Shown: piece after piece, positions 1 through 12,412 of the stretch
How positions within the stretch are numbered: position 1 is the stretch's first letter
Layout of the letters: every line of letters begins with the position of its first letter
Assembly (NCBI GenBank): GCA_013423385.1
Contig: BLZA01000018.1
Location: 62,001 to 126,000 of the forward strand
Length of the DNA stretch: 64,000 bases
Direction of reading: 5' to 3'
Origin: Naganishia liquefaciens
Lineage: Eukaryota; Basidiomycota; Tremellomycetes; Filobasidiales; Filobasidiaceae
The notes under the pieces: generated by a model
Database searches by the model: none
Seen by the model: only the letters and a program-made list of their open reading frames with translations
What the model was told of the DNA's origin: nothing
Translations under genes and position numbers: made by a program

Positions 1-743
1 GCCTCGTGCTGTTCATTCGCGTGGACTCACATGGTTCCGCCACAGCATCGCGATCTTCATGAAGGCCAGGTTCTTCTTTCGGATTCCGAAACGGGCGAAC
101 TGCGAGCTACGGTCATTGATTTCGGCTTGAGTCGCGCCAAGTCTGCGGTGACGGGAGAGCTATTCTGGACGAGGATCCCAGAGGATGTCTTTGACGGGCA
201 AGGCGAGCAGTGGGATGTCTACAGGGCTATGAAAACCTACATTGAAGCCGATGGAGACGATTGGGATGGGTTTCACCCAGTGACAAATCTGATGGTGAGT
301 TTCTCACACTTGAGCTGAGACCTGGAGCTGACCACCGGGAATCGTAAAAATAGTGGCTTCACTATCTGACCCGACGGCTACTGTATGCCACCCCAACTCT
401 CATTAAACCCCGATCCAAGGCGTTGAGCCGAGTTATGAGTCGCAGAGACCCTTCACGTTCCCCTATTCGACGACGTACTACACGAACCACCGCGGCAGCG
501 CTTGCCACACAAATGATGACCGGAGGTACGGATCAAGGCGCCGAGCTCGAGGCTTGGGAAAAGTTGCGCCTTTTCGAGGAAGCCTGCAAGGCTGGTCTTG
601 CAGAATGCGCGACCCCGCAGCAGGAGGGACGCTGTGCGAGAATAAAGCCTAACAAGGGCAGAACACTGAGAGGCTCAGCAAAGTCAAGGGATGTTGTTTC
701 TACGGCCAAAGAAGCAGCCCTGTGGCTCGTGAGTAATGATTAG
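1..743 (+). CDS. Haspin-like Ser/Thr kinase, 3' end only
   Basis: C-terminal part of an atypical kinase of the haspin family, which phosphorylates histone H3 Thr3 in mitosis. The 5' part lies off the left edge. Coding starts in the window near 46 after a plausible acceptor (ccacag). An intron at 295-353 joins phase 0 to the last exon, 354-743. Seen: the catalytic loop HRDLHEGQVLL, the metal-loop segment VIDFGLSR, the haspin-specific block DVFDGQGEQWDVYRAM, and the terminal WLHYLTRRLLY helix. Two features are odd against animal haspin as I remember it (HRDLHWGN and DYT). The Asn that normally binds metal after HRD is Gln here, and the usual DYT is a conventional DFG. About 100 residues after the helix are basic and unconserved. 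Family assignment is firm; catalytic competence is open. Confidence 0.85.
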
Positions 744-1075
744 GTCTGGCTCTCGAACAGATCGAAGGTCGGAGAGGTAGAGCGTTGTCGGTGAAGGATT
801 CGCATATCTTCACGAATTTCTTTCGAGCTAAATGTAAAATCGGCGTTGTATGTCCTGAATGGCTTGCCTTGAAATGAGTATGGATTCTCATCAAGAGCGT
901 GGCAACCCGCTCGGCGGGCTGGCTTCCGGACCTGTTCTTGAGCAAGTACATTTGCGTTGATGTCTCAAGGCGACATGGGAATTGAGCAGAATGACGAGAG
1001 CCAGTGCAGTCAAGGCGCCGGAAGCCATAAAGTGACGTATTATAAGTTGAAATCGAGTAAATACAATAGCTGCTT

Positions 1076-4000
1076 CTACGCCCTGTCCAGCCACTCAGCA
1101 TCTTTCCGTGCCCGCTCCTTGCTCAGATCTCCAAGCACGTCGAACTGTTGCTCTCCGACCAGCTGCCGCACGATTTGATGTATCTGATCGGTTTTCAGCG
1201 CGATATGACTAAGCGCGATGGACGCGGTGGCGTAAATGGCGAGTTGTTCGTCCTATTCGAAAGTAAGATTGCGTGCTGAAGTGCAGGAAGGTGAACTCAC
1301 CTGCAACATCCGCCAATTCAGACGCCCAGCATGACCCGTCTTGTCCTTGCCCACCGGGACATCCAGCACCGTATCCCGTACGAGCATGTTGCCCCGACGA
1401 TAACTCGAAATGGAATCGTTCGTTTCTGCATGATGATGCCGCTGCAATGACAGCCCTGCTAAACGCTCCACCAGCGGTAAGCTTGCCGGCATCTGTTGAC
1501 CATCTCGGAGGGAATGTGTAATGAGCGATAGCAGACCCAGCGAATCGGCGATCTGATATATGTCAGCCAAGATCTGAAGCATACGCGTGGACTTACAAAG
1601 TTGGGCTCAAAGAACGGCGTGTCTTCTACCAAGAATTTGGCCCATCCGCTGCGCATCCTCGTCCAGCTGTTGCTTAGTAGAGCCATAGCGCCAAGTAGTT
1701 CTTGAATCCGGTGCATCAGGGACTCGTACTTTTCACGCGGCCACGGCCCGCGCAGTGCCGGTTCGAATCTCGCATTTGTCATCTGCGGTTGAATGGCTTG
1801 TATTTTGCCCTGCGAAATGTCAGGGACTCCAATCGACCTACAAACACTTCTGCAACTCACGACTAAGCCGAGAAACCTTGTTCGGTACCGCGTGGCGCGT
1901 TCCTCTATGTTCAGCGTCTGCTGCATCCCCTCGGTATACAAATTCGCTTCCAGAATGAAGCCCTTGATTTCTTCGGTATACAATTCGGCAAGTCTATCGA
2001 CGGTCTTGGCGATTGATTTCCTGACAGTCACCTTTGCTGACTGCGGCTTCGGGAACAAGGAGATAATAAAACCGGCAGTAAAGCCGATGATAACCAGGAG
2101 ACTGCTAGATGTCAGCACACAACACTTGATTGATTTTCCACTTACGCCCGTCGCCATGCCACATCCACACCATAGCCCTGATTAGCCAATACTGGAAGAT
2201 GGGTATCAAGCCACGAATACCCTATTACGAACACAATTGTCACTCTGCGAGACGTCAGTTCAGAACAATGGATAGCTTCATGCCACTCACGCGATCATCA
2301 GCGGCAAAGCCATAACCGGCTGGGGGGCTACTATGCGTGCGAACAGGAAAGGCGCAGTCACAACCAGAGTAGCCGCAACAGTTCCGTAGGCATTGCCTCT
2401 GCCGTGTCCCGAGCCCATGTACCAGGCTAGCATGCCGAGGACAAGTCCGATCAGCGTTCCGGCCATTCGAGCCAAGAAGTTGACAATCTGCTCTCCAGCA
2501 AATACGCCCAGCCCGGTCTGGGCCATGATCAGAGCCCTATCGGGGCGTCAGTCAGGTCAAGCGCCGGCTTCTCAGTTCGACTCACCACAAACCCCTATTG
2601 ACATAGTTAAAGTAGGCCGAATTCGGTACGACGGCAGGGACCCAAAGTGCAATCGAGACCAAAGAATACTTGAGCGCAAACAGGCCCTGCGGTGATGATT
2701 GCCAACGCCAAGCCAGGCCGATCGTCCGGAGGAAACGCTGCAGTCCGTTCCGCGGTAACTCGGCATCGGGATCCACCACGTATTTCTTCCGTCTTCGTTC
2801 TTCCGTCTTGCGACGTCGCTGCTCCTTGGCCTGACGCCTTTTGTCTTGCAGAGTCGAGCTCGTCGATTCGCTATCTTCATCGTCCGACGAATCTGTTTCG
2901 TCATCCACATCCTGCGTGCCGATCTCGAGCGGATTTGAGTTGGTGCCGTTATGGCTCATGGCAACTTTGAAGATTTTTCGCAGCGCGGTTGGCCATTGAA
3001 GCTTGTTTTTAGGTGATCGCGCCTCGATCTCGAGCAAAGCTTGCAAGAAATCGATCAATGTCGTTGCATACGAGATGAGATTGGTGACAAACACAAACGA
3101 GATAAATAGCGAGCGGGTTCGAAGTCGAAAGGCGTCTTTGTCCGACATGTTGGGCGGATGCTCCAGGAAATCACCGGTCTCCTCGTCAAACAATTCCCTG
3201 AACGGCTCGAGTAACTTGATGTGTTCGGCAGTGCGAAATTCTTCGAGCGCATCCTTGAGCTCTTCAATCGCAGCCTTTCTCTTCATCAGGCCCTCCTCGA
3301 CGCTCTCTCCTGGCGGATAAGCCTTGTTCCCTCGCGACCACCGATGCGTATTGGTCCATTCAAGCCAATCAGTACTCCCCGCCAACCCACTCGTGCAGGC
3401 CGTCCTAAGCCTTTCGGACGACTGCTTCAGAATAGGCAACAGCTGTACAATGCCTCGACCTCCGCCTTGTTCTTTTTCGTTCATAACATGGCGGAGCTTG
3501 AAGAGCCGATCGACGTTCTTGTTTTCGAATCCCTCAGCTGAGTCCGATGCGTCTCGTCTATCGTTCCTTTTCGCCTCCTCCACCAGTAACTGAATAATCA
3601 ACGTTCTATCAGCGATCGCTCGACATTTTCCTCCATGAGACGCACTTGGAAACTCGCCACACCCATCAAACGCCCGACCAGGACCTTGCTCTTCTCCACG
3701 AGCAACTTTAGGTCTCTCGCGCTCACCCGGCCATAACTGACTTCCAGCTCGAGCATTCCCAGGGATCCGGTAATCTGCACGAGCGCGCCTGAAGAGATCT
3801 GCCGCAGCTCGCGCGCCTTGGCAGATAGCGCGGACCAGGCATCCAAGTTTTCGGGAGAGGTTTCCAGGACCTTGGCTTGTAATCCGACGAGGCCGTTTCC
3901 GGCTTTCAGTACGCCGGCAATGTATCCCGATCTGCGGGGTATCAGTATTCGGATCTTGACATCATCGGGGCGACTCACGTCAAGGCATGACTGAGAGTCT

Positions 4001-5002
4001 GCGGGAAGATGAGGATTATGGACGCGACGGCGGTTGCCACGTAGTAGCCCGTGGGAATCAGGAATTGGGTAGCGAGGGTGTATTGCCTGTGGGGTTCAGT
4101 CAAAAGTGTCTCTTCTGATCCGCCTGCCGCTTACTGGCTAGGGAAGAGCGGACCGTATGACATCATAACATCCTGCAGCCAGTATAAGCGTCAAGCGCAC
4201 CGTTTCGGAAAGAACGCACCATGACGATTGTCCCGAATAAACACAGCAACGTCCTACAAGTGGTGTGAACGCCACTTCTTTCGGTACGCATTATGCACTT
4301 ACAGCTTTGGTGCGAGCGCACGGATACTTCCCAGGAAATAGGTGCCGACAAAGAAGAAGATGGCAAACACAATGGTCGATCGCGTGTCGAGGAAATACCC
4401 CTCAAAGACGAATCTCTGGACTATGAAGGACCATCAGCGCCTGCTCTAGCCCACTTTGAATTCATCTTACACTGCGCATCCGGGTTCGTCCCCGCCACAA
4501 CGCCATTCTGCGCCCGAGTATATTGACTCGCTAGTAACGTCCTATCTCGCGCTTGCAAGGCCGCCGCCATGGCCGCGATGCCCCATGCCCAGCCGATACA
4601 CATGCCGACGATGATTGTGAGCATCATGAACAGAAAGACCGACAGCGGAAGATAAGGCGGGAGAATGCACGCGACAATGAGGCCAAAGAAAGCTGCCTGA
4701 CCGGCTGACTCGAGACCTTGACGGGATATCAGTGTCGAAATCCACGTCGCACGGGATGAAGACTCACTTGACTGGCATACAAGAAGCACGAGATTGGCGA
4801 AGAGGACAATCATGCAACGAGTAAACGTCTTCCACTTGCGGGGTTCCTTGAGCGGCGTCGCTAGCCATTTCGGAAGTTTCGCGAGGAGCGCGTCCAGTCT
4901 CGTTGCGAATCTCCTCTTCTTCGCCGCATCTTGAGTTCCTGAAGGTGACTTTTCCGTGGCCGTTCCCGAAGAGGAAGTGCCATCGCCATGGTGTTCCGAC
5001 AT
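1076..5002 (-). CDS. ArAE-type putative membrane transporter (6TM N-terminal domain plus DUF2421)
   Basis: Large multi-exon gene for a fungal protein of the aromatic-acid-exporter-like family (putative ER transporter 6TM N-terminal domain, FUSC-like centre, DUF2421 C-terminus; yeast relative BRE4). It starts at 5002 (MSEHHGDGTSSSG). A 51 nt in-frame intron at 4717-4767 separates the first helix (CMIVLFANLVLLVC) from the block ILPPYLPLSVFLFMMLTIIVG and WAWGIAAMAAALQA. Later exons give a helix-rich stretch (TIVFAIFFFVGTYFLG; YVATAVASIIMIFPQ), a cytosolic part with an acidic and then basic linker (about 2750-2910), and a second membrane half (MAGTLIGLVLGMLAWYMG; LVVTAPFLFARIVAP). The last exon ends ERARKDAEWLDRA, stop at 1076. 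Expected length is about 1,100 aa. Substrate is unknown. It is divergent from the GlcNAc kinase gene across 225 bp. Confidence 0.8.
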
Positions 5003-5227
5003 GCCTGCCTGCTGAGAAGCGCAGCAGGATCACGATGGTCACCGCACAACTGCTCATTCTCATTCTCAAAACACGAGCGCAAGCAGTAATTAATCGACAC
5101 TCGGCCTTCGTCACCGCACTTTGCATCCGCACGCGGGGTCTCCGCCTTTCAGCCCAATACAACGCGTGATTTCGCCTGACACATCCCCCTGCCCATCCAT
5201 ATCCTCTTGCTTGCGCCCAAATAACCC
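5003..5227. promoter_or_regulatory. Divergent promoter, ArAE transporter / GlcNAc kinase
   Basis: 225 bp between two start codons pointing away from each other. It must hold both core promoters. No TATA box or other element stands out. Confidence 0.45.
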
Positions 5228-6675
5228 ATGCCCCTCTTTCTCTGCGTAGACGTGAGTCTGCTTCTCCGTTGGCTTTTAAGCCGCACCGCTCATAAGCCAG
5301 GGACAGGTCGGCGGTAGCAAGACTGCAGCCTCTATCGCGGATGCGCAGGGAGGGATCATCGGCAGGGGCTACGCAGGGTCGGGTAACCTGGCGGAGGTGA
5401 GTCCGTCTCAAGGCAAGGACGAGCGAGTAAAGGCTGAGTCCTGCAGGTCGGTCCGGATAGGTGCTTTGCAAGGTATGTGCTTATCTAGGGAGGCTGAATG
5501 TTACTGATGCTGCTTCTAGAATCCGGCATGCCGTCGAAGCGGCGATTGCTGCAACATCGGTTTCACCCACGGAACAACCGAGAGAGGACGTTTGTTCTCT
5601 GCCTTTCCAGGACATATGGATAGGAGTAAGTGCCACATGGCATCCCCTCTGCAACCAAGCTGATCATGCGAAACCAGATTGCGGGCTGTGACACCGCAGT
5701 AGACGAAGCCAGCATCACGCCTCGCCTTTCCGCATACTTGTAAGTCAAGTATCAAGCATTTTGTCTTCCACGCTAAGATTTATTCAGTCAGCGTTCCGTC
5801 ACACCCACAAACGATGCACTTCTTCTCGCATCCGACGCTCTCCTCTCTGACACGCGATACAGCATCGCCCTGGTCGCCGGCACCGGCAGCGTCATCCTGG
5901 GACTCGAGATTCCTCCATCCAGCGCCGATGAAGTGAACATTGATACGACCGGACGACCGATCGTTCGATGTCGCAAGGGCGGGAACGGTCATCTATTAGG
6001 GGACCATGGTTCCGGTTCGTCTTTACTTCTGCCTCTGAGATTCCCGGTTTGCTCATCGTAAACAGCGTACCACCTGGGCGTCACTGCCGCCCGAATCGCA
6101 GCAGACGACCACTCCATGCGTCGTCCGACCGATTCCCCTCTCTACGCGTCGCTTTGCTCACACTACGGGGTGGCCAACCCAGGCGACCTCCCCGCTCGAA
6201 TCGTACGTCCCCCATTCCTCACATAGACTTTGGTCCTAATTCCCCGGTAATACCTGCATAGCATCAACTCGATTCGAAGCTCGATGTCATCACGGCTGCC
6301 AACACCCGCAAACTTCTCATCGCCACTTCCTCCGCTCTTATCCTGCACAGCATCGCCCAACCTCAAGCCGACCCGCTTGGCTTCCGGATTATTCAGTCAT
6401 GCATCGAGATCCTCGCGGCTGACATCCACGACGTCACGCTGGCGTTGTCTCAGCAAACACGGCACGATATCGACGGAGGGTTTCAGCTCGCACAAGCGAC
6501 GCTTGCGATGACGGGTGGGATTGCAGCACGGCCGTCGTTTCGGGAAATGCTGGTGCGTGCGTTGTCAGAAAAGGGGGTGGTGTTTGCCGGAACGACGTTC
6601 GTGGAGCATGCGGGTGATCATGGAGCCATTGGGTTGAGCAGGGCTTGGGCGAGGGCTGCGGGCAAGGGGGACTGA
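5228..6675 (+). CDS. N-acetylglucosamine kinase-like (BadF/BadG/BcrA/BcrD ATPase family)
   Basis: Predicted sugar kinase of the ASKHA fold, probably phosphorylating N-acetylglucosamine at O6 to salvage GlcNAc from chitin. It starts at 5228 (MPLFLCVD). The first intron follows directly, giving the phosphate-1 loop VDGQVGGSKTAASIAD. A 26 nt exon (VGPDRCFA) precedes the next block (RIRHAVEAAIAATS). Further exons give AGCDTAVDEASITPRL, the adenosine-region motif ALVAGTGSVILGL, GGNGHLLGDHGS and HLGVTAARIAADD. The C-terminal exon (from about 6261) has FVEHAGDHGAIGLSRAW and stops at 6673-6675. At least seven short introns. The expected length is about 350 aa, normal for the family. The substrate is inferred from family, not shown. 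Confidence 0.8.
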
Positions 6676-7392
6676 AGTTGAGATGATCGGATAGACCTTA
6701 TGGCAGCGAAAAGTCGCATTCAGTAAAGAGCTACAAGCACTCCGCTTCCGTCATTGGCGTTGCAAACAAGATGTGCAATAGGCAACAAGCATAGATGTCA
6801 TTTTCATGTATAGAATAGGAAGCAATACGATGATCCAGAACAATACGTCCGCACACGTCGATTACAAGAAGATACAAGGAGAACAACGATAGCATATTCA
6901 GCAATCTGCAATCTGACGATCCCACACAATACGAACAGGTGATCCCAAATGACAAAATTGTCACAGCTAGGGAAGACCGCGTTGAAGCGGTCCTCAAAAG
7001 TTGCGTTGAAGCGTGTCCGCAACGAGAACATCGAATGCTTAGATCACGCTCACTGGTGAAAGCGAAGCGCAAAAGGAGATTTGGAACGGTAAGACCGATG
7101 TACTCTGAACGGATAGTGTGGTCGTTGAGAAGCCAGACCCGCATCATGATGACGACGGACAGCCTGAACATCCCGAACGATACCGAGCCCCCGATACCCA
7201 TGACCCAAGAGGGAATTATGCTTACGTTTTTCGCAATTTTCTTCGTTTTGCAAGAGCCCACAAGGGGACGACGTTCGAGACATAGCTCTGTCGCCACAAT
7301 TTATTGCCTTTCATTCTGTTCGTCTCGTATTCTTCTTTTTGCCGACAGCATAGCCGATGAGCGCGAGAAGCGTGTATTTTGGCGACTTTCGA
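6676..7392. other. No supported gene
   Basis: Several overlapping ORFs on both strands, none with a recognisable domain. A minus-strand stretch near 7050-7300 is hydrophobic (GIGGSVSFGMFRLSVVIMM) and could be a 3' exon or UTR of the minus gene to its right. It may also be chance. Confidence 0.3.
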
Positions 7393-8565
7393 TTCAGGCG
7401 GCATAGCGCGAGTATCTAGGAGCCAAAGGAGGCGACACAGAGGTAGTAAACCAAGTACCAGAACGGTAGACGGAAGAGCCGACACTTGCCAACAACCTGA
7501 TCATTTTCATTTCCAGATAGAGACCTTCGTCCAACGCCACTTGACCCGACAGCCTCCAGACGATGCAGGATCCATCCACATGACTGTGAATGAATGACGC
7601 TGGTACACTGCTTCCGAACTGTCAACAAGGATGCGTGAAAGCCTATGGAGCACGGGAAAGATCAACGTTCCTACAAGCCGGTATGACGATGCGTGATCGT
7701 AAACCGGGAGAAAGGCGATGATGCGTTCCGTATGTGCGCGAGGTGATGACACGACAGCCAGAGTTGATAGCCGGAAGGAAGCGTACCAGCTTCAAGCAAC
7801 GAAAGTGTGTCGGCGGGGGAAGACACGACCGCAACTACGAGGAAATCCACGAGGGTTTTGCTTGGCGATAAGTGCGTTTTGAAGCGGGTATACGTACGAT
7901 GAAGCATGGCAGTGCCAGGTTGCTTTATCCATCCAATTATATGTCGAACCGATACCCGTCGAACGGTACTGAGACCGGAGGGCAAAGGGAATCGTTGTTT
8001 ATCCGATTAAAGGAGGCATTGGAGATGACCCTAATGAAAGGAGTCGATGAATGCAACCTGGATTGTAAGTCAAGGGCACCAAATGCGGTTGATGCACAGG
8101 ACGATACTTACGCAGGCGTTGATGGTCGATTCGAACCCACCAACGAAGGCGAGGAAGGCGATGAATTGATGGAGGATGTAGAGTTGGGTAGTCTGGTTTC
8201 AATGGATGTTGTTATGATGACAGAGTGATCGCTCCTATGGATCAGCCTATTGTGCGACACCGCCTCGCCTCTCCGTGCGTGCGTAAGCGCTTGTGACGAT
8301 TTTGTGAGCGATTTGCCTCTTTGGGAAATTTGACGACGAAAAAGCGCGGTGATTTGCGGACAAAAAACTGCTATCTCCGTCTTTTGGTGGCGAAACCCTT
8401 TTGCGATTAACCGTTTCTTCGCGCAAGTTTCTTCGAGAAGCTATCAAGAGTAATTATCTCCCTGGAGTTCCAGATACATTGTGCGGCTAGTAGCAGTAGT
8501 TTCAGAATGGAGACTTCATTGTCGATGAATGGGTCAATGATGCCTGGGTAGCACTGGCTACACAT
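7393..8565 (-). CDS. Uncharacterised small multi-exon gene, Ser-rich product
   Basis: Not recognised. Start ATG at 8565 (MCSQCYPGIIDPFIDNEVS), only 30 bp past the KRE33 stop on the same strand. Exon 1 reads through SILKLLLLAAQCIW to KKLARRN near 8410. An intron of about 45 nt (gttaat...gatagcag) leads into a frame that stays open for more than 80 codons (FCPQITALFRRQISQRGK; SINSSPSSPSLVGSNRPST) to the intron at 8058-8111. It then reads STPFIRVISNASFNRINND and SVPFDGYRF. Downstream the path is uncertain: it may stop at 7671 (HRHTGL), 7507 or 7393, depending on splicing. One N-terminal hydrophobic stretch may be a membrane segment; the rest is Ser/Asn-rich and looks disordered. Evidence is open frames linked by canonical introns and no homology. 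A plus-strand reading of the same bases is listed under rejected items. Confidence 0.4.
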
Positions 8566-8594
8566 ATCACGATATGCGGACTCTAACCTCTACA

Positions 8595-11500
8595 TCATGT
8601 AGACTTGCGCTTTTTCGTCTTCTGCCTATCGCTCTTCCCGCTTCCTCCCTCGCTTGCCTTGCGCTTTGCCACCTTCTTCTTCTCCTCGCCATTCGCCTCG
8701 ACCTTTGCTGCCGACTTGACGCTGACCACGGTCGAGAGCCGCTTCTGTTCATCCGGCTTGGCACTGGCAATAGCATTGACTTGCGCCTGCGCTTCTGACC
8801 AGTCGGTACCGTCATCAATGGCATACCTACAAGGGATCAGCGACGAATGAGATCGGCACAAGCGGGCAAACTTACTTCGAGAGGTCCATCGAGTCAATCA
8901 ACTCTCTCTGTATTGCGCGAGCCTTTTTCGTCTCCTCGTCCACGGCGTCATCCAGATCCTCCTCCACCGTCTTTGCCAGCGGCCGCCAATCAGCGGTCCC
9001 TTGATCACCGTTGCTGGCCGGCAAGTTGCGCTTGACTTCGGGCGCTTCCTCTGGGATGTCGACACCGAGGCCCTGTTTCTGAACTTCGCGCAGGTGCTTG
9101 CTGATCTTGCGCATGATCTTGACAAAGTATGCCAAGCACTGGTTGACCTCGAGACGCATCTCGGTTGCAATGTCCTCGACCGGCTTCCTCTGCAGGCCGA
9201 GTGCTAACATGATGGTCTTTTGTGACGCGCTCATGCCGACGTCTTGACCGAATTTGTCGGTAAAGTACATTCGAGCCAGATCCGGCAGGAGATCCAGAAC
9301 GACATGGTAATCGAGCAGATTGTTGGCGTAAGATTCGATACGCTTTAGATCGAATGGCGACATGAGGCTACGCAGTTCCGTTGATGTGATGGTGTTGTCG
9401 TCCGATTCCGCTACCTTGGCAGCTTCGACCACGTTGCTCGCCATGTCAGCACTGAATTTTCCAAAGTTGGGGAAGGAAAGCAGCTGCAAGAATCGCTTGC
9501 GGAAATCTGGAAAGGAATCAGGTGTGTCCTTATACGCGCCATCACGAGACCCACCTTGAGCAAATGCGAACAGCCAGTCATCTGCGCCGGCGGCATCGCC
9601 GAACAGCTTCTTGAGCATGACACAGGTGTGTTCACCCGTGAGGTCATTGGCCGTCTGTCGAACGTACATCGGGACATATCCCGCTTGTTTCCAGAAGCCC
9701 AAGAGATCACGAGTCAGGCCGAATGATACACCAAGGTAGTCTAGACGTTCCGGACGCCGTTCCGACAATCGCTGAAGCAGGGGCGGCATCTTGTTGACGT
9801 CTCGAACACCGATGTTGTCGGTTTGCAGGGAAGCGTCCTGCAATATTGTCAGCGCAGTCCTGATTACCCATCATGCGACCCACCTTGTCCACGCGACTGG
9901 CTTCCGCAAACGACTCGACCATGTCCTCGTCCTGCACCTCGTCCAAATTCAACAAATCTCCACTGTAGAAGGAACTCAAGCTCTCCAACGCCCGCTTGCC
10001 ATAACCCATGCGCGCATAGTCTGGATGTGTTGCAATCCTGACCACCCGGGCTCCCGACAAGGAAGCAAAGTCGTCATCCTGGAACTGCTGAGACATTAAC
10101 CAGGGAATCAGGTCGCCACCCGAACGGACACCCTTTGCCAACTGTGCCATGACGCTCGCTCGGGAGATGTTGCCCTCGAGTGCCACCTGTATAACAACGA
10201 GCGGATCCGGCAGCGTGCTTTCGTCCTCCTTGAGAGGCGGTAATAGCACGAAGAGGTGATGAGCCGGAGCATCCGACATGAGTTGAAGATCGTTCGGAGA
10301 GTTCTTGTAGTGAGAAGCCACGTAGAGTGACATCATCCGTTGCAAAAACACCTCGCTTGCTGGGTGGTATGAGAACAAGGTATCACGGTTAACGTAGTAG
10401 AGCTCGCATTGCGATGGATGTGGGCAACCCGAGATGGACCGTGATACCGAGCCGACATCGAGACAGAGCAAACCGTTGAGCCACTTTTCCACTGGATCGC
10501 CCAAGCCGTAACGAATCGGCTGTTCAAGTTTGACCTCGGATAAAATTCTAGCGAGACCGGCTCCGGCACGACCCCCTGCGACCGGTAACGTCGAGCTCGA
10601 GGCAACCACGTCGTCCCCGTTCTGCGTAATGGCTGCGCGACTTTGTTCACGAAGCTGATTTAGAAGCTTGATAGACAATGATCGACCTGTGCCTTCGTAG
10701 CCGTTGATGGTTGATGCCATGAATGTCAGGTACGGACCGAGCAATTTTCGCACGAGCGGCAAGGGAATGGCCGCAGCTTCATCGATGACCAGCAGTTCGG
10801 CTTGACCCAAAACGTACGAGTCTTGCGGTTGGATGTACTGAATGAATTGCCTCGTCTTTTCCCTCTGAACCGTAATCCGCACAACAGCTCGTCCCCATTC
10901 CTCGTTGTTGGACCGCACAACTTCGTAATCCGTCGTCTCCTCGTATCCGAGCGCGTTCAACCCCTTGATCACAAATTCGAACAATGTCTTCAGGTTTTCC
11001 GGTGTTGGTGAAGTGACGAAAATGTTGTGGTACTCCGCCTTGATCGCCGCGGCGAGTGCGAGACCCAAAGCGGCCGACTTGCCACGACCTCGTCCAGCCG
11101 TAAGAGAAATCGTGTTGGCGAGTGACTTCTTGTCCATCTCGCCCTTCGACCAGAACGTCAACAGCGCCTTGAGCTGGTCCGTCGTAGCGCACAACTTGCT
11201 CAGCGGGCCGAGAGTCTTGGTTTCCTTGAGCTGCTCCTTGAGTTTTGCGAGTTCCTCATTCGCGAGCGTCAGTCGGGTCGACGGTCCCGTCTTTGCATCA
11301 TACTTGATGTTCTTGCCCTCCGAGATAGGCAAGACGTTGAGTTCGTCATCGAGGAACAGACAGTTGGGACATGAGCCGAGCGAGAGGATGAATCGTTCGT
11401 TAAATCGGGGTTGAACGTCAGTGTGAGCTTCCGTTCTATAACGGGAGTGGACATCCTGTCGAGGGGTCAGTAAATGGGCGAGCTGGACACCAGGAAACAT

Positions 11501-12042
11501 ACCATGGTCATGTTGTACACCTGTTTCAGACTCTTGAGATCTTTCAAGAGCAGACAAACAACACCACCTCCCTCGACCGTCTCAATTGTCCTCGCAAGCA
11601 AGTTTGGTGTCAATGCTTCGAAATCTTGCAAGACGAGAAAGCCGAATGTCTGACCGAGAACTTTGTGTGACTCCTTGTAGTATCTACGCGGAATGAGTAC
11701 AATACTGGGCAGAGATGGATGAACTCACGTATATCTGATGTCTGTCACCGCGATGAACATCTCAAACGGATTCTGCTCATTGACATCCCTAATTCCCCGC
11801 TTGACCTCATTCTTAATCTTCTTCTCCCGCTTCTTCCTGTGACTCGTGAAACCGAGCTCCTTCTTGTAGCACCACAGCACGTTCGGCCGTGCGCTCGTCC
11901 GTGACTGCGAGAGAAGATAGTGCAAGCTGACTACTTGATCTCGTCCATGGTCTCCGATGATGGCAAAGAATGTCCGTTGGTTGTTGGCAACGCCCAGTCG
12001 AATCAGATCGGGGATCCGTTGGTCGAGCTGTTTTCGAACCAT
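8595..12042 (-). CDS. KRE33: RNA cytidine acetyltransferase (NAT10/Kre33)
   Basis: ATP-dependent acetyltransferase making N4-acetylcytidine in 18S rRNA and some tRNAs; nucleolar, needed for small-subunit biogenesis. Start chosen at 12042 (MVRKQLDQRIPDLIRLGV), which matches the family N-terminus; an in-frame ATG 14 codons upstream also exists. Order: N-terminal DUF1726 domain (IGDHGRDQVVSLHYLLS), helicase domain with Walker A (TAGRGRGKSAALGL) and Walker B-like LLVIDEAAAIPLP, GNAT domain (RIATHPDYARMGYGKRAL), then the tRNA-binding domain (LDYLGVSFGLTRDLLGFW). Lys-rich tail ending KKRKST, stop 8595-8597. Introns start at 11728 and recur near 11510, 9840-9885, 9510-9555 and 8830-8875. Expected length is about 1,050 aa, the usual size. 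Every signature block is present. Confidence 0.95.
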
Positions 12043-12412
12043 CTTGTAGGATACGAGGCCGTTTCCCCTTGCGTGTGCAACCAACAGGTGTTTGCGATCA
12101 CGAGTGTCTTGCCAGATTTCAGTTGTACGCTATGGCAAGCTGCTTCATGTCGCCCGTCCAAACTTTACGCGAGGGCGGAAGCAGCCCGATCGGCACGCGG
12201 ACATGGCCATCCAGTCCCCATCCATGGCCTCGTTCGTGGCTGCCCGGCATCATGTCATCCGACCTGGCCGCTCGGGCTTGAGTTGATCTGCCACCATTCC
12301 TCCCGTCATTCTCGCGTCTGAATTCATACAATCCTTCCGGCAAGGAGCACCACGCAAGGCAGCAATCCAAAGACACCGCCCGTTGATCTCCCCCTTGTTC
12401 CGTAATCCCGAC
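12043..12412. promoter_or_regulatory. Divergent promoter, KRE33 / TOA1
   Basis: 370 bp between two divergent housekeeping genes. Two short upstream ATGs precede each chosen start, one of them in frame with TOA1 at 12383. No clear TATA box. Confidence 0.45.

Noticed and set aside
4764-5471. Minus-strand 235-codon ORF across the ArAE/GlcNAc-kinase junction
   Set aside because: Overlaps the first exon of the ArAE gene and antisense of the kinase exons; no domain.
7872-8228. Plus-strand ORF (RLKEALEMTLMKGVDE; EGEEGDELMEDVELGSLV) with its own intron
   Set aside because: Acidic stretch is the antisense of the Ser-rich minus exon. The minus strand has a start and two introns that link long frames. 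Not fully excluded.
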